This document shows, in pieces, positions 34,717-47,123 of a DNA stretch of 64,000 bases (positions are counted from its first letter, which is position 1; each line of letters begins with the position of its first letter). Both the position numbers and the translations under genes were made by a program. Source of the DNA: Scleromitrula shiraiana (lineage: Eukaryota; Ascomycota; Leotiomycetes; Helotiales; Sclerotiniaceae); contig JABELC010000014.1 in the NCBI GenBank assembly GCA_028455995.1, positions 558,001 to 622,000 on the forward strand. Direction: 5' to 3'. The notes under the pieces are model-generated. The model was not told the origin of the DNA and searched no databases. It worked only from the letters and a program-made list of their open reading frames with translations.

Positions 34717-36284
34717 ATGAAGTTCGGTCAACAATTTCAGGCGGTATCTGTGCCCCAATGGGCTTCATGTAAGTCTGTGAAAAATTTGGTCCTGCTGGTC
34801 GTCGGTTCAAATAGAAAATGACGCAGATCAACTACTAACCTCATATCTTTTGTACAACAGTCAACCTCGATTATGACGAATTGAAGCAAGAAATAAAGGA
34901 GGCTACTTCGAAAGATAAAAACGGACAACCCACCGCAATTCCTGGTCATACCGATGCCGCTCTCGTTAAATTCGAATCTGAGTTTTATACCGAATTATCC
35001 AACCAACATGATCGAGTAGGATTATTCGTCAAGAGCAAGAAGGATGAGATTGGTCGCAGACTTCGTGAGCCGATCCCACCTATCGATTTTGGGATCTTAT
35101 TATATTAATAACTCTATAGAATATCTTTCAAACATTGTTCTTCGATTACTAGCACGATGTACGAACGGGAGTGGAAGAATGACGCAGAAGAGGTTGAATA
35201 AGTTCTCGAGATATGATGCGCAGATAGAGAGGTAGGATGGCATTCCGTACGTTAAATTTTGCATTTTTCTAACGGTTTATAGCTGTGGAGAAGATCTCAT
35301 GTTGCTAGATCGATTTATCGAAGCTCAACGAGTCGCGTTTTACAAATTGTTGAAGAAATATAGGGTAAATGACACAACGCACATCGTCACTTTCAAGCAA
35401 CTGCTCACACAAAGAATTAGAAATGGACCGGCTCTCGAATTCTCAGCGAACGATTTAATACAGAAATTTTAGGGGACCCTAAGAGTTTTACCAGACTAGA
35501 TTATAGTTCTCTCCAGTCTCAATATAACGATCTCATAACCCTCCTTCGAGCCTCTACTCCACAAGACAGTGAGCCTTCATCTCCTAGAGAAACTTCGAGA
35601 AGACCAAGTCTTCATCATTCTCCGGCACAGCCGCAGCCAAGGATATCATATTGGAACGAGTACGACAACGGAAGCGACGTTGGCCAGGATGAACCATACA
35701 CAATATACGTGGATCCCGATGCCGAGTCAACATTTCCCGGCGCAGACACAGTCAAAAAGGTTTTTAAACGAACAAAGGCCGAGATAGAAAAAATCAAGTC
35801 CTGGTTTACTCCACCAACATCACCAGATCGAGAATCCCTATTAGAACGAAATCACTATTTCGGAAGAAGTCCAAATGGGACATTGACGGATATCGAGGAC
35901 GATGCATATGCTTCATCGTCCGATTACCCCGGTGGTTATGTTGCTCATTATGCTACATTTCCCAGCGTCTCAGATCAACGACTATCGCAATATCAAGAAA
36001 GGACGTATTTTTGGCTGATGATATTGAGCTTTTTATGTTCGGCCGTCTTCTTGGCTATGTCTGGAACACTCCTTGCAACTGGCCGACATAAATTACGAAC
36101 GGAAGTCGATTTGGGTGCTCTTACAGGTGCTATACTTGGATTCTTCTTGGCTGTGTCGGGTCTCTTGTGTATGCTTTATCGAAGTGAGAGACTTGGGTGG
36201 ATACATAGAGGGATCGTTATTATGACTTTTATCTTCTTGTGTGGTCTGAGTATTACACTGATGGTTGTGGTTAATGGGAATTAG
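34717..36284 (+). CDS. SPX domain protein with three C-terminal membrane spans (VTC-like)
   Basis: Five exons, 34717-34768, 34861-35064, 35120-35231, 35283-35364 and 35421-36284, give 437 residues; introns are 92, 55, 51 and 56 nt. Residues 1 to about 165 form an SPX domain: it opens MKFGQQFQAVSVPQWASFNL and continues through YDELKQEIKEAT, ESEFYTELSNQHDRVGLFV and LLDRFIEAQRVAFYKLLKKYRKWTG. SPX domains sense inositol pyrophosphates. A disordered linker leads to three hydrophobic spans (about 347-369, 380-403, 413-434), like the VTC1/DUF202 module of vacuolar transporter chaperone proteins. There is no central VTC polyphosphate polymerase domain, as in yeast Vtc5 (SPX plus membrane part). A role in polyphosphate or phosphate homeostasis at the vacuole is inferred from architecture only. 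Confidence 0.88.
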
Positions 36285-38402
36285 CTTACCTATATGAGAA
36301 GCAGACTTCTTCCAAAGGACTTGTTTGAGTCCTCTATTCGGAAGACCTGAAATCGCGCAGCGATATCGAAAATACGTGGAGACGTTGTTAATATTTTACA
36401 TTTTGTTATTCAAGGGGGTGTGGGAGATGTTTCTATGGGGTTCCTTTTGCTTTCTTCGGATTGTGTTTCTTTTACTGCTTTACTTATGCTCATTACTTTA
36501 GCGGGCGCACATGGATCAATGGGACGGACGGACCGGTGGATGAATGGCTGGACGGGATGGCCTGGTATAGCATGGGGATTTTCATGGGACTGGATAGACT
36601 GCATAGGGGAATTGGGAAATGGATGTCATCGATGGATTCAAATTGAGAGAATGATCATGATTGGGAGGATATCGAGTTGATTGATACCCGGAAATGGGAA
36701 TGGATGTCATCGTCTACTTGACAGGTTGGATGGATGATCATTGATATATTAATGCCGATAGAGCTTACGCAAAAAGAGATATGCATATAGATTTGGGAAT
36801 ACCGGAAAGGAGTGGAATGGAATGGTACGGGATCCGTATTGATGGTTTGGATCGGTGGGAATTGGTGTGGAGTGAAGGGAAATGAATGGATGATTCTACT
36901 GCTTGTTACTCGTGTCGTCGTCGTTGTCTTTGCTATACGAGGTGTTTGTTTTGGGTTGTCGGTTTTCTTGTTGGTTGGGTTGCGTAGGTGTGATGGGATG
37001 AAATGGTCAGGGCAGGGCATTTTTTGTATTTATCGAACTGAAGTGAGGATAGGAGATGGAGGGGGGTAGCCAGTCAGTGAGGTGAATGAACGAGTAAATA
37101 AGTGAGTGATATAGAAGAGGTGGGCATGAGAATGGAATGGCTTGTGTTGGGTTGTATTGGATTGGAGATAATGTATTTATGGAGGTTGATGATGTTAATT
37201 TAATTCAATTCATATCATGTCATATCATATCATATCATACCATATCATATGGAGTCGGACTGAGTTATGTCATTGTGGCATCTATCTTATTTAACTTATT
37301 TGCTTGCCCCAATCGTGGATTCACCAATCATGTATATGTGTATGAAAGGATATTCGATGCATCAATGATATTAACATTCCATTCGTTCTAGATGATCTAA
37401 TTATTTAATCAATTGACCAAGCAATCAATTGATCTATCCATAAATACATCCATTCATCCAACTCCTCGTATTCACTCCTTCGAAGAAAATATCTCCACCT
37501 ATACAAAAAGTCACTCTGATCTCACTAGATCTAAATTAATCAGCTAGCTATTAAGGAACATAAGTGGATAGATCGGAGGGTGAATATTCACTTTCTGGCA
37601 TCAGTTGCTCGACTATCTAGGTATTCATAGATAGATAGATGGATGGATGGATGGATTGTTGGTGCAATAGATTGCTATGTCTTTCTTCGCTTCTCCTTCC
37701 CTACCATGTTATTTTGGATGGCTAGTTATTTCAACCCCGAAACTAATTACTAGGCTATGCGTTATTAGACTCTAATAGCTGGGATAAATTATATGATGAG
37801 AGTCAATGTTTGGGGAACTGTGTAATCTAGGAACTGTGTAACCTAGGAACAGCTTGATGAGGTTTCCTTTCTACATCTATATATTTAATTTTGATGCTTT
37901 GGGTCGTGGATGGGAGGTTGATGGATTAGCTTGGCTGTATTTGATTGTTGGTTGGTATCTACTGGTACCGGTAGATGTTTGCTATGGGGTGTTTCTGCTG
38001 AGTCATCATTCATCTAATGCTACTTCTGAAAAGATTGATTTTAGATGATTCCCCACGTGGACCTCAATGACATGGTTATTCATCTTTTACTCTTCTAAAT
38101 TCAAGTTCATGTGTTCTCTTCACATGAATAAGTGTTAGTGAGATGGCCAATAAATGGAGATATTGGTTTTGTATATAATTAACAAGAAGCATTTGAGGTA
38201 ATTCTTAACATTGTTGAAATGATTAACCTTGAAAGTTCCTTCTATAATGGACAAATAGTCGTACACAAAATTTCTCGCTTATTCATAAGAACTACTAGTT
38301 AGACCAGCCAGGCAACTTGAACGCACAACACTTCATTCCAACTCCTTCCAAAATAACTCAATATACTAGTAGCCTATCCTCAGGAATCCATCCGATACCA
38401 AT
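36285..38402. other. 2.1-kb intergenic region
   Basis: No gene is supported. It contains a CATAT repeat (37211-37250), ATGGATGG runs near 37640-37660 and general AT-rich sequence. Open frames here lack domain features and splice support. Confidence 0.5.
37211..37250. repeat. (CATAT)n repeat
   Basis: About eight near-perfect CATAT/CATGT pentamers in tandem. Confidence 0.8.
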
Positions 38403-39503
38403 CTACTCATCGTACTTTGGGGGATCCTCGAAAGTGGGCTCAGGGTCACCGGGATTACCGCATGCAAAACTGAAATAGGCATCAACAGCAAACCAGGCAT
38501 AGTTATCTGCGTTGATTTCTGCTAGACCTGGATTATCGTCGTTTTTGAGAATCGAGGGGTTAGTAAACACTCTGCAAACGAAATTTCGGAAAAGGAAACA
38601 AAACACCAAATCAATCAACTCACATGATCAGGATCAACAAGTCCATGAGCCCGTGCAGGTCCATATGCAACACCATTAGGCTCATCCTTATCCGGTTTCT
38701 TATTCATCACATCAACAATCTGACCAATATCTGTCTCTGGCCCAACAGAGCTATAATGCATCATCTCATGCAATACAACACGAGACAATGTATCCATTTT
38801 CTCGCTAGGATACGGATCAAAGCCATCGCATTTAACAGTGAATATATTCTTTAGATCCCAGGAAAGAGGACAGATGTGTGTTTTCTCACGGCCGTCGTCA
38901 TTGTCGTCGATGGCTGTGTAGCCGTATGTTCCGTCGTCGCATTGAGCTGCTCCTTCTATACTTTTGTTGAAATCTATGTTATCTACGATGAAGGTTTTGG
39001 CTACGGGTTGCATGCCGAGGGTTTGGTCGTCGTCTGGCTCTGTTATGTATAAAATGTCGAAGACAGATTGGATGTTATCTGATAGGAATCACCCAGATTA
39101 GTAAGTGAAGTAACATCATCATAGTCATGTGGATGAAGATTTTACTTACCTTGTATATCCTCCCCATCTTCCACGGTGAAGTAGCGAGGAAATATTATAT
39201 CGTTTTCCCTAATAGGATCACCGACTCCTCGAAAGAAAAATGACAGGTCATCACAAAAAGCTGCGTGCAGCTGCTTAAGATGATCTCGGTGACTCTCCAC
39301 TGAAGTGTCAAAGTTCAAATATTTCCACTCTCCCTGGCAAGGTTTGGCGTCGTCGTCTGTTATTGGGTAGTCAGAGGGTGTCGCTCTTCTAACTAGTGTT
39401 GGATTTCCTTTAGCGTCTGGCAACGGATTTGCGTTGATGCAGTGAAGTGCAAATGCAGCGGTGCTGAGGAGAAGTGTTGTGAGAGAAGGTATTGTGGAAA
39501 CAT
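38403..39503 (-). CDS. Secreted HExxH metalloprotease (M35-like), probably broken at the signal peptide
   Basis: The mature part spans 39503-39150, 39078-38620 and 38527-38403. The zinc motif is VVLHEMMHYSS, followed by NGVAYGPARAHGLVD and then NADNYAWFAVDAYF, a pattern of lysine-specific or deuterolysin-like fungal proteases. The first intron is clear (GTAAGT, CTACTAATC, TATCAG). The second is less so: the strong donor GTGAGT at 38623 loses frame with every nearby AG, while donor GTTGAT at 38619 with acceptor ATCCAG at 38528 keeps frame (DHV to SLAEINADNY). The only ATG (39503) is one base out of frame with a perfect hydrophobic leader, TIPSLTTLLLSTAAFALHC. No other in-frame ATG exists. Either a one-base deletion near 39500 inactivated the gene or the sequence has an error. 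Confidence 0.65.
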
Positions 39504-40845
39504 CTTGATTTGTGCTTGGATCTTCAGATAAGTTGTAGCTGAATGATACAATTGATGTGTAGGTGAGATTATAAGAGGTGCAAAAGAGTCCATTTATATG
39601 ATATTCAATCTCCAGATGCTCATATCTCTCTCAACTCTGCTTGCATCATCTCTCTTAGTCCATCATGTCAAGTGCTGAAATCTACATTGATTTAATTCTA
39701 TTCTTGCCTTCCTGTCAGATACTTCCAACACTATACGAAATGAGAACTCAGCTCGTGCTTTAGAATCAGATTACACTCGGGCACAAGCATCAAGTTCGGA
39801 GGCTCAACAATACTAAGCTCGGCCAATCTAACCGTCATTTTGATCGAGAGTATCTCATCAAACGACTGGAGCCACCACCGTTCTGCCGATCTATTCTATC
39901 GCGGGGAGCAAACGGCATAAGATATCTTGAAGCTTAGGAGGGCAGTGAGTGATAAAGCTCGCTCAAGATTATGGGGACGGAGATGAAATAAAATTTGTGT
40001 AACTGTAAGATGATATTCTGGCACTCGCTCATAGCTATGAGCCGCCAGGTCAGCAAATAACTCGCACGACAATAATGATGGTTCTGGGGACAGGAATATC
40101 ATCCGTTGATATAGAATTAGTTGACAGTTGGTTTCTGCGAATATGCCTAATCTTCTTTCTGGTCGTTATATTGATGATCTAAATTCGGAAATTGGCATTC
40201 ACAGAAGGTTTACTATATCATACACTTTCTCATCGGTCACGCATATCTTTTCATGGAGATTTTTAGTAGTCTTTTTTCCCCTAATATTTCTTGAACTACG
40301 TTAACATTTTATCCTATATCACATATGCAGTTAGGAAAAATAATAAAAATCTATCGTTGGACATGAGCCAATACGGCTGTAGAATATACAAAAATTAGAA
40401 TATCTCTTTCTGTACACCAAAACCAGCTCATTCTAATTGGTTACATCGGTCAAATGATATCATATCACATCAGAATCTAATAGGATCAACAAATGCTGAA
40501 AATGCGAGCCTTACAGCATGACCTTCAAAAGGATGTCTTGGCTAGAACCTGAACACTATTCGCCTTGATTAACGCCTAGTCAGCTATGTATGTATATCTT
40601 CTTGTGGTTATTGATATGAGTCAACTTCAAAGTTGAGATGAATAGCTTCGCATGCTTGGATTCACTCTTTGGGATAATAACTGCGCCACTTGCATGATGA
40701 AAAAACGTCATACTTAAGTATAGATTTGGCAGAATATCACTCAAGGATAGAATAGATTGTTTATAGCCCGAACCGATTCACATCCCACATCCATCTATAC
40801 TAACTACCTATCACAACACAACTCAGGAATTCACTCATTCATACT
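39504..40845. other. Intergenic region with divergent promoters
   Basis: AT-rich sequence between the divergent metalloprotease gene and the unrecognised gene at 40846. No coding sequence or repeat array is supported. Confidence 0.5.
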
Positions 40846-42247
40846 ATGACAGAGCAAAACGAGCCCGAAATATCCAAATCCCCCTCTTTCGACTCCAACC
40901 CCAACGCCAGCAGCAATGAAGATGAAGATAAGGAAGAATCTCCACCTCAGAATAATGATCACAACGAACGTCTCCAAGTCCGTATGAACAGCGAATACCG
41001 AGTCCTGGATCTCTCCGGGGGCCTCCCCTTTAACATAGCATTTGGGCTTCTCTGGCGCGGTCCCTCTTCCTCTTCCTCCCACAATCCCAACACTCAACCC
41101 ACCCATATTACACTAGATACTTCTGGCTCCCTGCTCGACATACCCTACGCCCGAACCCACAATCTACTTTCCCTCTACCAAGGCAATTCATCCAAAGATC
41201 AACAAATAGTTGACCTAAGTTCCTATACCTGGGAAACCGGCTCTCGAAATATCATCACTGTGAAAGCGAGACCGAAGGGTGCGAGAGTCTATGCACATGA
41301 TATCTATCGAGCGCCTAAAGATGTAAAGAGTGAATTTGTCCAGAGGGTGTTGAAAGAGGGGTATTGGTATTCATTGAGAGTTGTAGATTCCGAGAAAGGG
41401 GGAGGTGGATTGGGAATTAAATGGTGGGAATATGGATATGGATATGGATCTTCCCCCGAGTCCTCTCACACATCACTATCCCCATTCCAAAAAGAAAAAG
41501 AAAAAGAAAAAGGAACACTAAACCTCCGAACTTCCTCACCTGGTCGTCCTACCTTCCGTGCCGTATCGAGTATACCCACCCCACCACCTCTACCCCTCCA
41601 TCTCGCACCCCACCCCCCAAATCCCCAGATTCTACAATTCCACCTCGAGAATCCTACGCCTGATCCACTTATCATTCAATATCGAGGTCTCCAACAATAT
41701 CTCATATCCCACGGACCCTATCTCCCGCTTCCGAATGAGGATTCTCGTCCTAGGTTATCCGCTTCCTCTTTAATTATATCTACGACTTCCCCTTCCCCTC
41801 TCATCACGGTAAATGAAAAGGAAAAAGGGGCAAGGAAAAGAAAATAAAGAGAAAATAATCTACCGGTATCGACACCCCGCCTCAGGCGGAACTGCGTACA
41901 CGGGAACCGGAAATTACAGACCGAGAAGAAATGAGCTTCTCTTTCTTGCACCGGGTGAGAACATAGTAAAGGATATTGAGGTGGAGATGTTGATGCCGTG
42001 GTGGAAGGTAGAGAGGGATTGTGTGGAGGGAGGGGTGTATAGGGTTGGGGTTGAGCGGTTGGGGATTTGGTGGGGGAGGGGTGAGATGAGGGATGTTTTT
42101 GGGGATGAGGAGGGGGATGGAGAGGATATGATTCCTGAGGGGTGGTGGAAAAGAAATGGGCGTGGGGAGGTGGCTGCGTTGAGGTTGGGGTGTGATGATG
42201 TGGTTTTGGTGAGGGTTGCGGGGGGGAAACTGGAAGTTGTTGGGTGA
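40846..42247 (+). CDS. Unrecognised protein, reading frame changes at about 41809-41851
   Basis: The first frame (40846-41808, 321 codons) starts with an acidic disordered N-terminus and continues with RVLDLSGGLPFNIAFGLLWRG and ITVKARPKGARVYAHDIYRA. It runs into a stop within a purine-rich stretch. The second frame continues directly with IIYRYRHPASGGTAYTGTG and ends in a Trp/Gly-rich segment with LRLGCDDVVLVRVAGGKLEVVG at 42247. The two can be joined by a 43-nt intron (GTAAAT at 41809 to GAG at 41851), but this has no pyrimidine tract or branch point. An indel in the A/G-rich run is equally possible. I recognise no family, signal peptide or membrane span. Both halves have coding-like composition. 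Confidence 0.6.
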
Positions 42248-42489
42248 ATTGAGGAGACAGATCTCTAATTTCATTCACTGGAGTTTGGCTTGTAACAAAT
42301 TGATAGTAGCTTCATTGATATGTCGACCTATCATTCTGTTCTATTCTGTTGTGAGAATGCACAGTTTCATTTGATCCCATGTGGCCTGTTTATACTTTTG
42401 TCTAATTCATATAATTATATTATTACATCACTACCATCTATAATATCATATCATACAATAACCCCACAATATCCCCATATCAACTCCAT

Positions 42490-43587
42490 TTAAGAACCAA
42501 CAATAGTCCCCCCATTAGGATGTAAACTCTGCCCACTAATAAAACTACTATCCGCACTTGCCAAGAACACAAAACAAGTAGCCACCTCACTAGGTTGACC
42601 GGGTCTCCCAATCGGAGCCGTAAAGTTCTTCTGTGCTTCCTCGTTCATCGTGGCTGGGATGAGGGGTGTCCAGATTGGACCGGGGCATACGGCGTTTACA
42701 CGGATACCGTTACCGATTTGTTGATTGGATAGTCCGCGGGTAAAGGCTACGATGGCCCCTTTGGTGGATGTGTAACTGGATGGGTTAGTATGTGGGTTAT
42801 GTGAGGAGATTGGCGGAAAACTTACTCGAGGAGATCGGGTCGTCCGATGTAGGGGTTTACGGAGGCACAGGTAATGATTGTGTCGCCGCTGGTCATCTGT
42901 GGAAGGACATATTTGGAAAGGTAGAAGAATGGATGGATGTTTGTGTCAAAGGTATTGACCCATTGTTCTCTATTTTTTCTGTTAGTGATCGAATCCTATA
43001 TGATGACTAGATAAAGAAAAACATACTCAGATAAATCGGCAATGGTAGGTTTCATCATTTGAGTTCCGTGGTTGAGAACCAAAATGTTAATTCTGCCCAT
43101 CCACTCCTTAGCCTTCTCGGCCGCATCCTTGCATGCTTGTTGACTCTTCAAATCTGCCTTGAATAAATGTATCTTGCCACCCTTCTCTTCTACCAATCTC
43201 TTGGTCTCATCGGCATCTTCTTGCTCTTCCGGTATATAGACAATAGTACTTTCTGCACCTTCCATCGCATATAGGATAGCTACCGCTCGACCAATACCAC
43301 TGTCACCACCTGTAATTAAGGCCTTCTTACCCTTGAGCTTGCCAGCAGCAAGATATGGTTGATATCCGCCATCGGATGTTGGGAGTTGATCGTTGATAGC
43401 TTTTACTGGAAGCTTGGTTTGCTGACCTGGAGCGGAAGATTGGTGAGAGACAGGTGGTTGATGACCTATTTGCAGACTCAGGTTAGCATTCTAGTTTTAA
43501 ATATAATGAAATGTTTTGTTCATAAGCATGAATTGGGTAAGATCTTTATAACTTACCTGACTCGAAATGTGATTTATCTGCAGACAT
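42490..43587 (-). CDS. Short-chain dehydrogenase/reductase (SDR, YghA-like)
   Basis: Four exons, 43587-43557, 43465-43027, 42969-42826 and 42775-42490, give 299 residues; introns are 91, 57 and 50 nt. The cofactor motif TGGDSGIG is at residues 62-69, LNHGT replaces the usual NNAG, and the catalytic Tyr206 and Lys210 (YTSTK) are intact, followed by NAVCPGPIWTPL. The N-terminal GHQPPVSHQSSAPGQQTKLPVKA leader before the Rossmann fold is typical of the bacterial YghA-type and fungal stress-related SDR branch. The substrate is unknown. Cytosolic location is likely because no signal is seen. Confidence 0.93.
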
Positions 43588-45145
43588 TTTGGCTGTTGTG
43601 TGATTGTAGATACTTTACTTGATGAGAAATCTGAAAAGGTTGTATTGCACTGTATAGTATTGCAGAGATGAGAAAGAAAATAAATGTAGAAGAGAAGATA
43701 CTTAACCAATTCGTACAGAGTACAAATACAAATACATCATATATCAACATTATATAATGCCTACTAAAAGCTTTCTAGAGCTTACATACAATATTGTGGA
43801 TTTTAATGGAAGGACCAAATGCTCCGATGCATAACCTACATGAATAATGATATATGATTAGATAACAAAATATATTTATCATCGAATTTTAAGTATCTAA
43901 TAGTTCGATCAAAAGATAGAGGGGGCGAGAAGGAATAGAAAACAGCCCATCGATGATGTAAAGTCTTCATCTTCATCGGTGGAACATCTCTAGTAGGATT
44001 GAGGTAAGGCCGTGACCGTGGAGCCGAGAGCAATTGACATCAGAATGTTAGTGAGGGGTTTAAGTTCGAGACTCTTCGATTAACAATTAATGCTAAATCG
44101 GAACTATGAGTTGATCGAGAAATTCAAAATAGTATGTATTATCGGTACTTGGTGTGGTATTATAAGTACTTCTAAATTCGAGATATATATATCCTCGAAT
44201 TCTTGATGCTTATGCTTATATAAGTTGAAGATTCGAACAAACAAACCTCTTGAGATAATCATATCAATGAGAAGTGGAGTGGAGTTAGATCCATGCAGAG
44301 ATCCTCCGTAGTTTTTCAATCTTTGTTCTGCGATATATATATATATATATATATATATTCGACGCAATGTGAAGAAGATTCAAGTTTCAATATAATATTT
44401 TCGATAAGAATCAAGATGATTATATCCAACTTTGGAAATTTCGATGTTCTTCCCAGAGTTTGCTGTTATCAATGTTGAGCCACATCACTAGCCACGCCTA
44501 CGTCATTCTCGGCTAAATTGGTCCCCTTAAAATTTAGATTGACCTGGGATTGACTCGATTCAGCACACAGTCTGTCATACCCCCAAAATAAACAAAAATC
44601 AAGAATCAAGTTTGAATCTTGAAGTCACCATACCTCCATCCATCCATCCATCCATCCATCCATCCATCCATCCATCCATCCATCCATTCGATTCCCTTCC
44701 CCAACTCCATCATAACTGTCACAAGCCACAAGACCCTGAAAATCTTTTGTGGCTCAAGAAGTATCAAAGTGCCGTCAGCCAAGCCTTTTCCCCTAGTATC
44801 CCTTACCCTGATCTTGCTCCAATTTTAATTTGTTCTTCATCTCTCATTCGATATCAGCTATTGTCATGACGTCCAAATGCTTCTCGTAAACAAGGGTAAG
44901 TATATCCTCATAGGATCAAAGTGAATGAAATGTACATCACTACCTGCTCTGCACCTGTTTGTATCATATTGCACAATCCAGCGATACTTGCTTTGCAGTC
45001 GCAAAAGGCACAATATCAAGTTTATCAAGTTTTTCCCTCCCTTTCAATCCAGTGAATCTCCCCATATTTTGATCGACGACATACGTTCCCAATTCCAGAT
45101 TCCACAATCTCAATCACTGAATCCTCTTCTATAAAGTCCCTCATC
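43588..45145. other. Intergenic region between divergent genes
   Basis: No gene is supported. It includes an AT dinucleotide run (about 44333-44358) and the CCAT repeat at 44633. The final stretch is CT-rich leader sequence of the following gene. Confidence 0.5.
44633..44687. repeat. (CCAT)n tetranucleotide repeat
   Basis: About twelve CCAT units in tandem. A shorter CCAT run occurs at about 20833-20870 upstream of casein kinase I. Confidence 0.88.
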
Positions 45146-45811
45146 ATGTCCACCTTTCTTCAACCCTTATACACACAATCAAATCCAAACATAAACGCAA
45201 ACACAAACACAACTACAAACCAATCACCCCAAAAAGCCACTTTAAGAACATTATCCTCCTTTATAAATTCCTACCAGAATCTTAAGAACACTCTTACTCC
45301 CTCTATCCCCATATCAACATCACCACAAATCTCGTCCACCACAATCCCAACCACATCCACATCCACGCCCAGCCCAAACCCAACCCCAAACCAAGACCCA
45401 AACCAAACCCCAACCATGGCCCACACAACCACCACCGCAACCACGCGACCCGGCCTCCTAACCCGACTCCGCGGCGGCCGCACCCACCCACGAACCTACG
45501 AATCCCACGGTCGCACCCACCACCGTCGCGGATACGCCGGTACCAGCGCCGGCGTGCAGCAGCATCACCACAGGCGACGCCCTAGCATTGGCGACAAGAT
45601 TAGCGGTGCTCTTTTGAGGTTGAAGGGGAGTCTTATGCATCGTCCTGGACAGAAGGTATGGTTTTCTTTTATTTGGGATACTTTTGGAAAGGAAGGAAGG
45701 AAGGAAGGAAGGAAGGAAGGAAAGAAGCTAACAGTATTAATCAAATAGGCAGCCGGAACAAGAAGAATGCGCGGGACTGATGGACGCGGAAGTCATCATG
45801 TTGGGTATTAG
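45146..45811 (+). CDS. Small basic Arg/His-rich protein, function unknown
   Basis: Exons 45146-45655 and 45749-45811 give 190 residues. The 93-nt intron (GTATGG, GCTAAC, AATAG) carries a GGAA microsatellite. The N-terminal 90 residues are Asn/Thr/Pro/Ser-rich low complexity. From the internal ATG at 45416 the protein looks compact and ordered: TTRPGLLTRLRGGRTHPRTY, HHHRRRPSIGDKISGALLRL and, across the splice, KAAGTRRMRGTDGRGSHH. A 100-residue product from 45416 is therefore a plausible alternative start. I recall similar short proteins in other ascomycetes but cannot name the family. No signal peptide or membrane span. Confidence 0.7.
45686..45722. repeat. (GGAA)n repeat inside an intron
   Basis: About eight GGAA units lie within the intron 45656-45748, ending just before the GCTAAC branch point. 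Confidence 0.85.
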
Positions 45812-47123
45812 ATCTTGACTTCCTCAAGCATCTATCATATACACCCACTACACCATATCATATTTTTACGAATGCATTACGAATGTACAGTACGATACCC
45901 CGAGCGAGCGAGCGAGTCAGCAAGCAAGTCAGCGAGTGGAAGGATGAATTTTTTCTTATTTCTGGTTTTTGCATGAGCGAAAGAGAAGAGTAGATCTGTA
46001 TTATATTGATTACATGAAAGGAGAGAGAGAGAAGTTTGGGAGGATACTCTTGTATTATAGATAATTATTATAATGAATCAACGACGACTTGCATCTAGAA
46101 GAATACCCACAGAGAGTGATTACAATGTGTATCACACATATCTCATATTCATCCTGTTATTCCTAAGTAAAGTGATAAAACGTCATAGTATCTACTACTT
46201 CTTGCTCAGAATAGCACGACTTTCCTTCTCTTCTACTTCATGATTCCCAATCAGTGGAACATAGGAGAATACTAGCATAACAGCTAAGCTATCTATCATC
46301 AAAATAATCCATACCATCCATTTCAGAGTTGAGTTCGTCATCGTATTAAACCACCGATAGCCATGCATCCGTCTCCAAAGCATACAAGCAGACAACTTCC
46401 TAGCCATCCATCAATCCATCTTTTCATCTATCAATTATCAAAATAATCTGTTATTCTCCAACAATTAATCGGCCATCGTAATTATCGCGTCGGAGCATCC
46501 ATTCTTCCAAATCAATCATGATAATATACTCCCCATCCCTATTGCATTCCATTTCCATATCATCTTCAAGTATCATACATCCTTGTCCTTCCATAACCCA
46601 TCAATACATAGATTTTTCTCCATACATAATACAAATTCATACATTAGCAACGAATAAAACAAAGGAAGATATAACGAGTAAAAAAGACGACAGAAAATCA
46701 AAATGTATAGAGTGACAAAAGAAAGGATGAGTTGTCTAAAGGAAAGAAAACCGAGCAAACCATTAAAAACATAAGGTATCTATTACAATCTTCCAACTCC
46801 TATCTCAATGCTCATATATCCGATATTGTATCCGTCATAATATTGATTTTAATGTATTGCAAGTAATTCAATGATACAAAGGAAAATCTGTCTCGGAACA
46901 GGTGGTGCGAAGAAAACGCAAAGGTGGTTTTCTCAACGAATCGTAAAGTAAAATAAAAAAAGAAAGAAATTACAGAAGGCCTCTCAATAACGTCTCATAC
47001 CAATATCATAAACTACTTCGTCCCATCTTCATCTTTATTAGCACAAGAAGAAGTATTAAATTGGAGGAAATGAAAAGTAGGACCAGATATTGATCTTCAG
47101 AAGGAGATTATATGAATGAATAC
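45812..47123. other. Intergenic 3' region
   Basis: Convergent gene ends. It contains a GAGC/GAGT repeat at about 45903-45940 and AT-rich sequence; no gene is supported. Confidence 0.5.

Noticed and set aside
41718..42278. Pro/His-rich minus-strand frame of 186 codons
   Set aside because: It is antisense to the G-rich second half of the plus-strand gene, which has better coding features.
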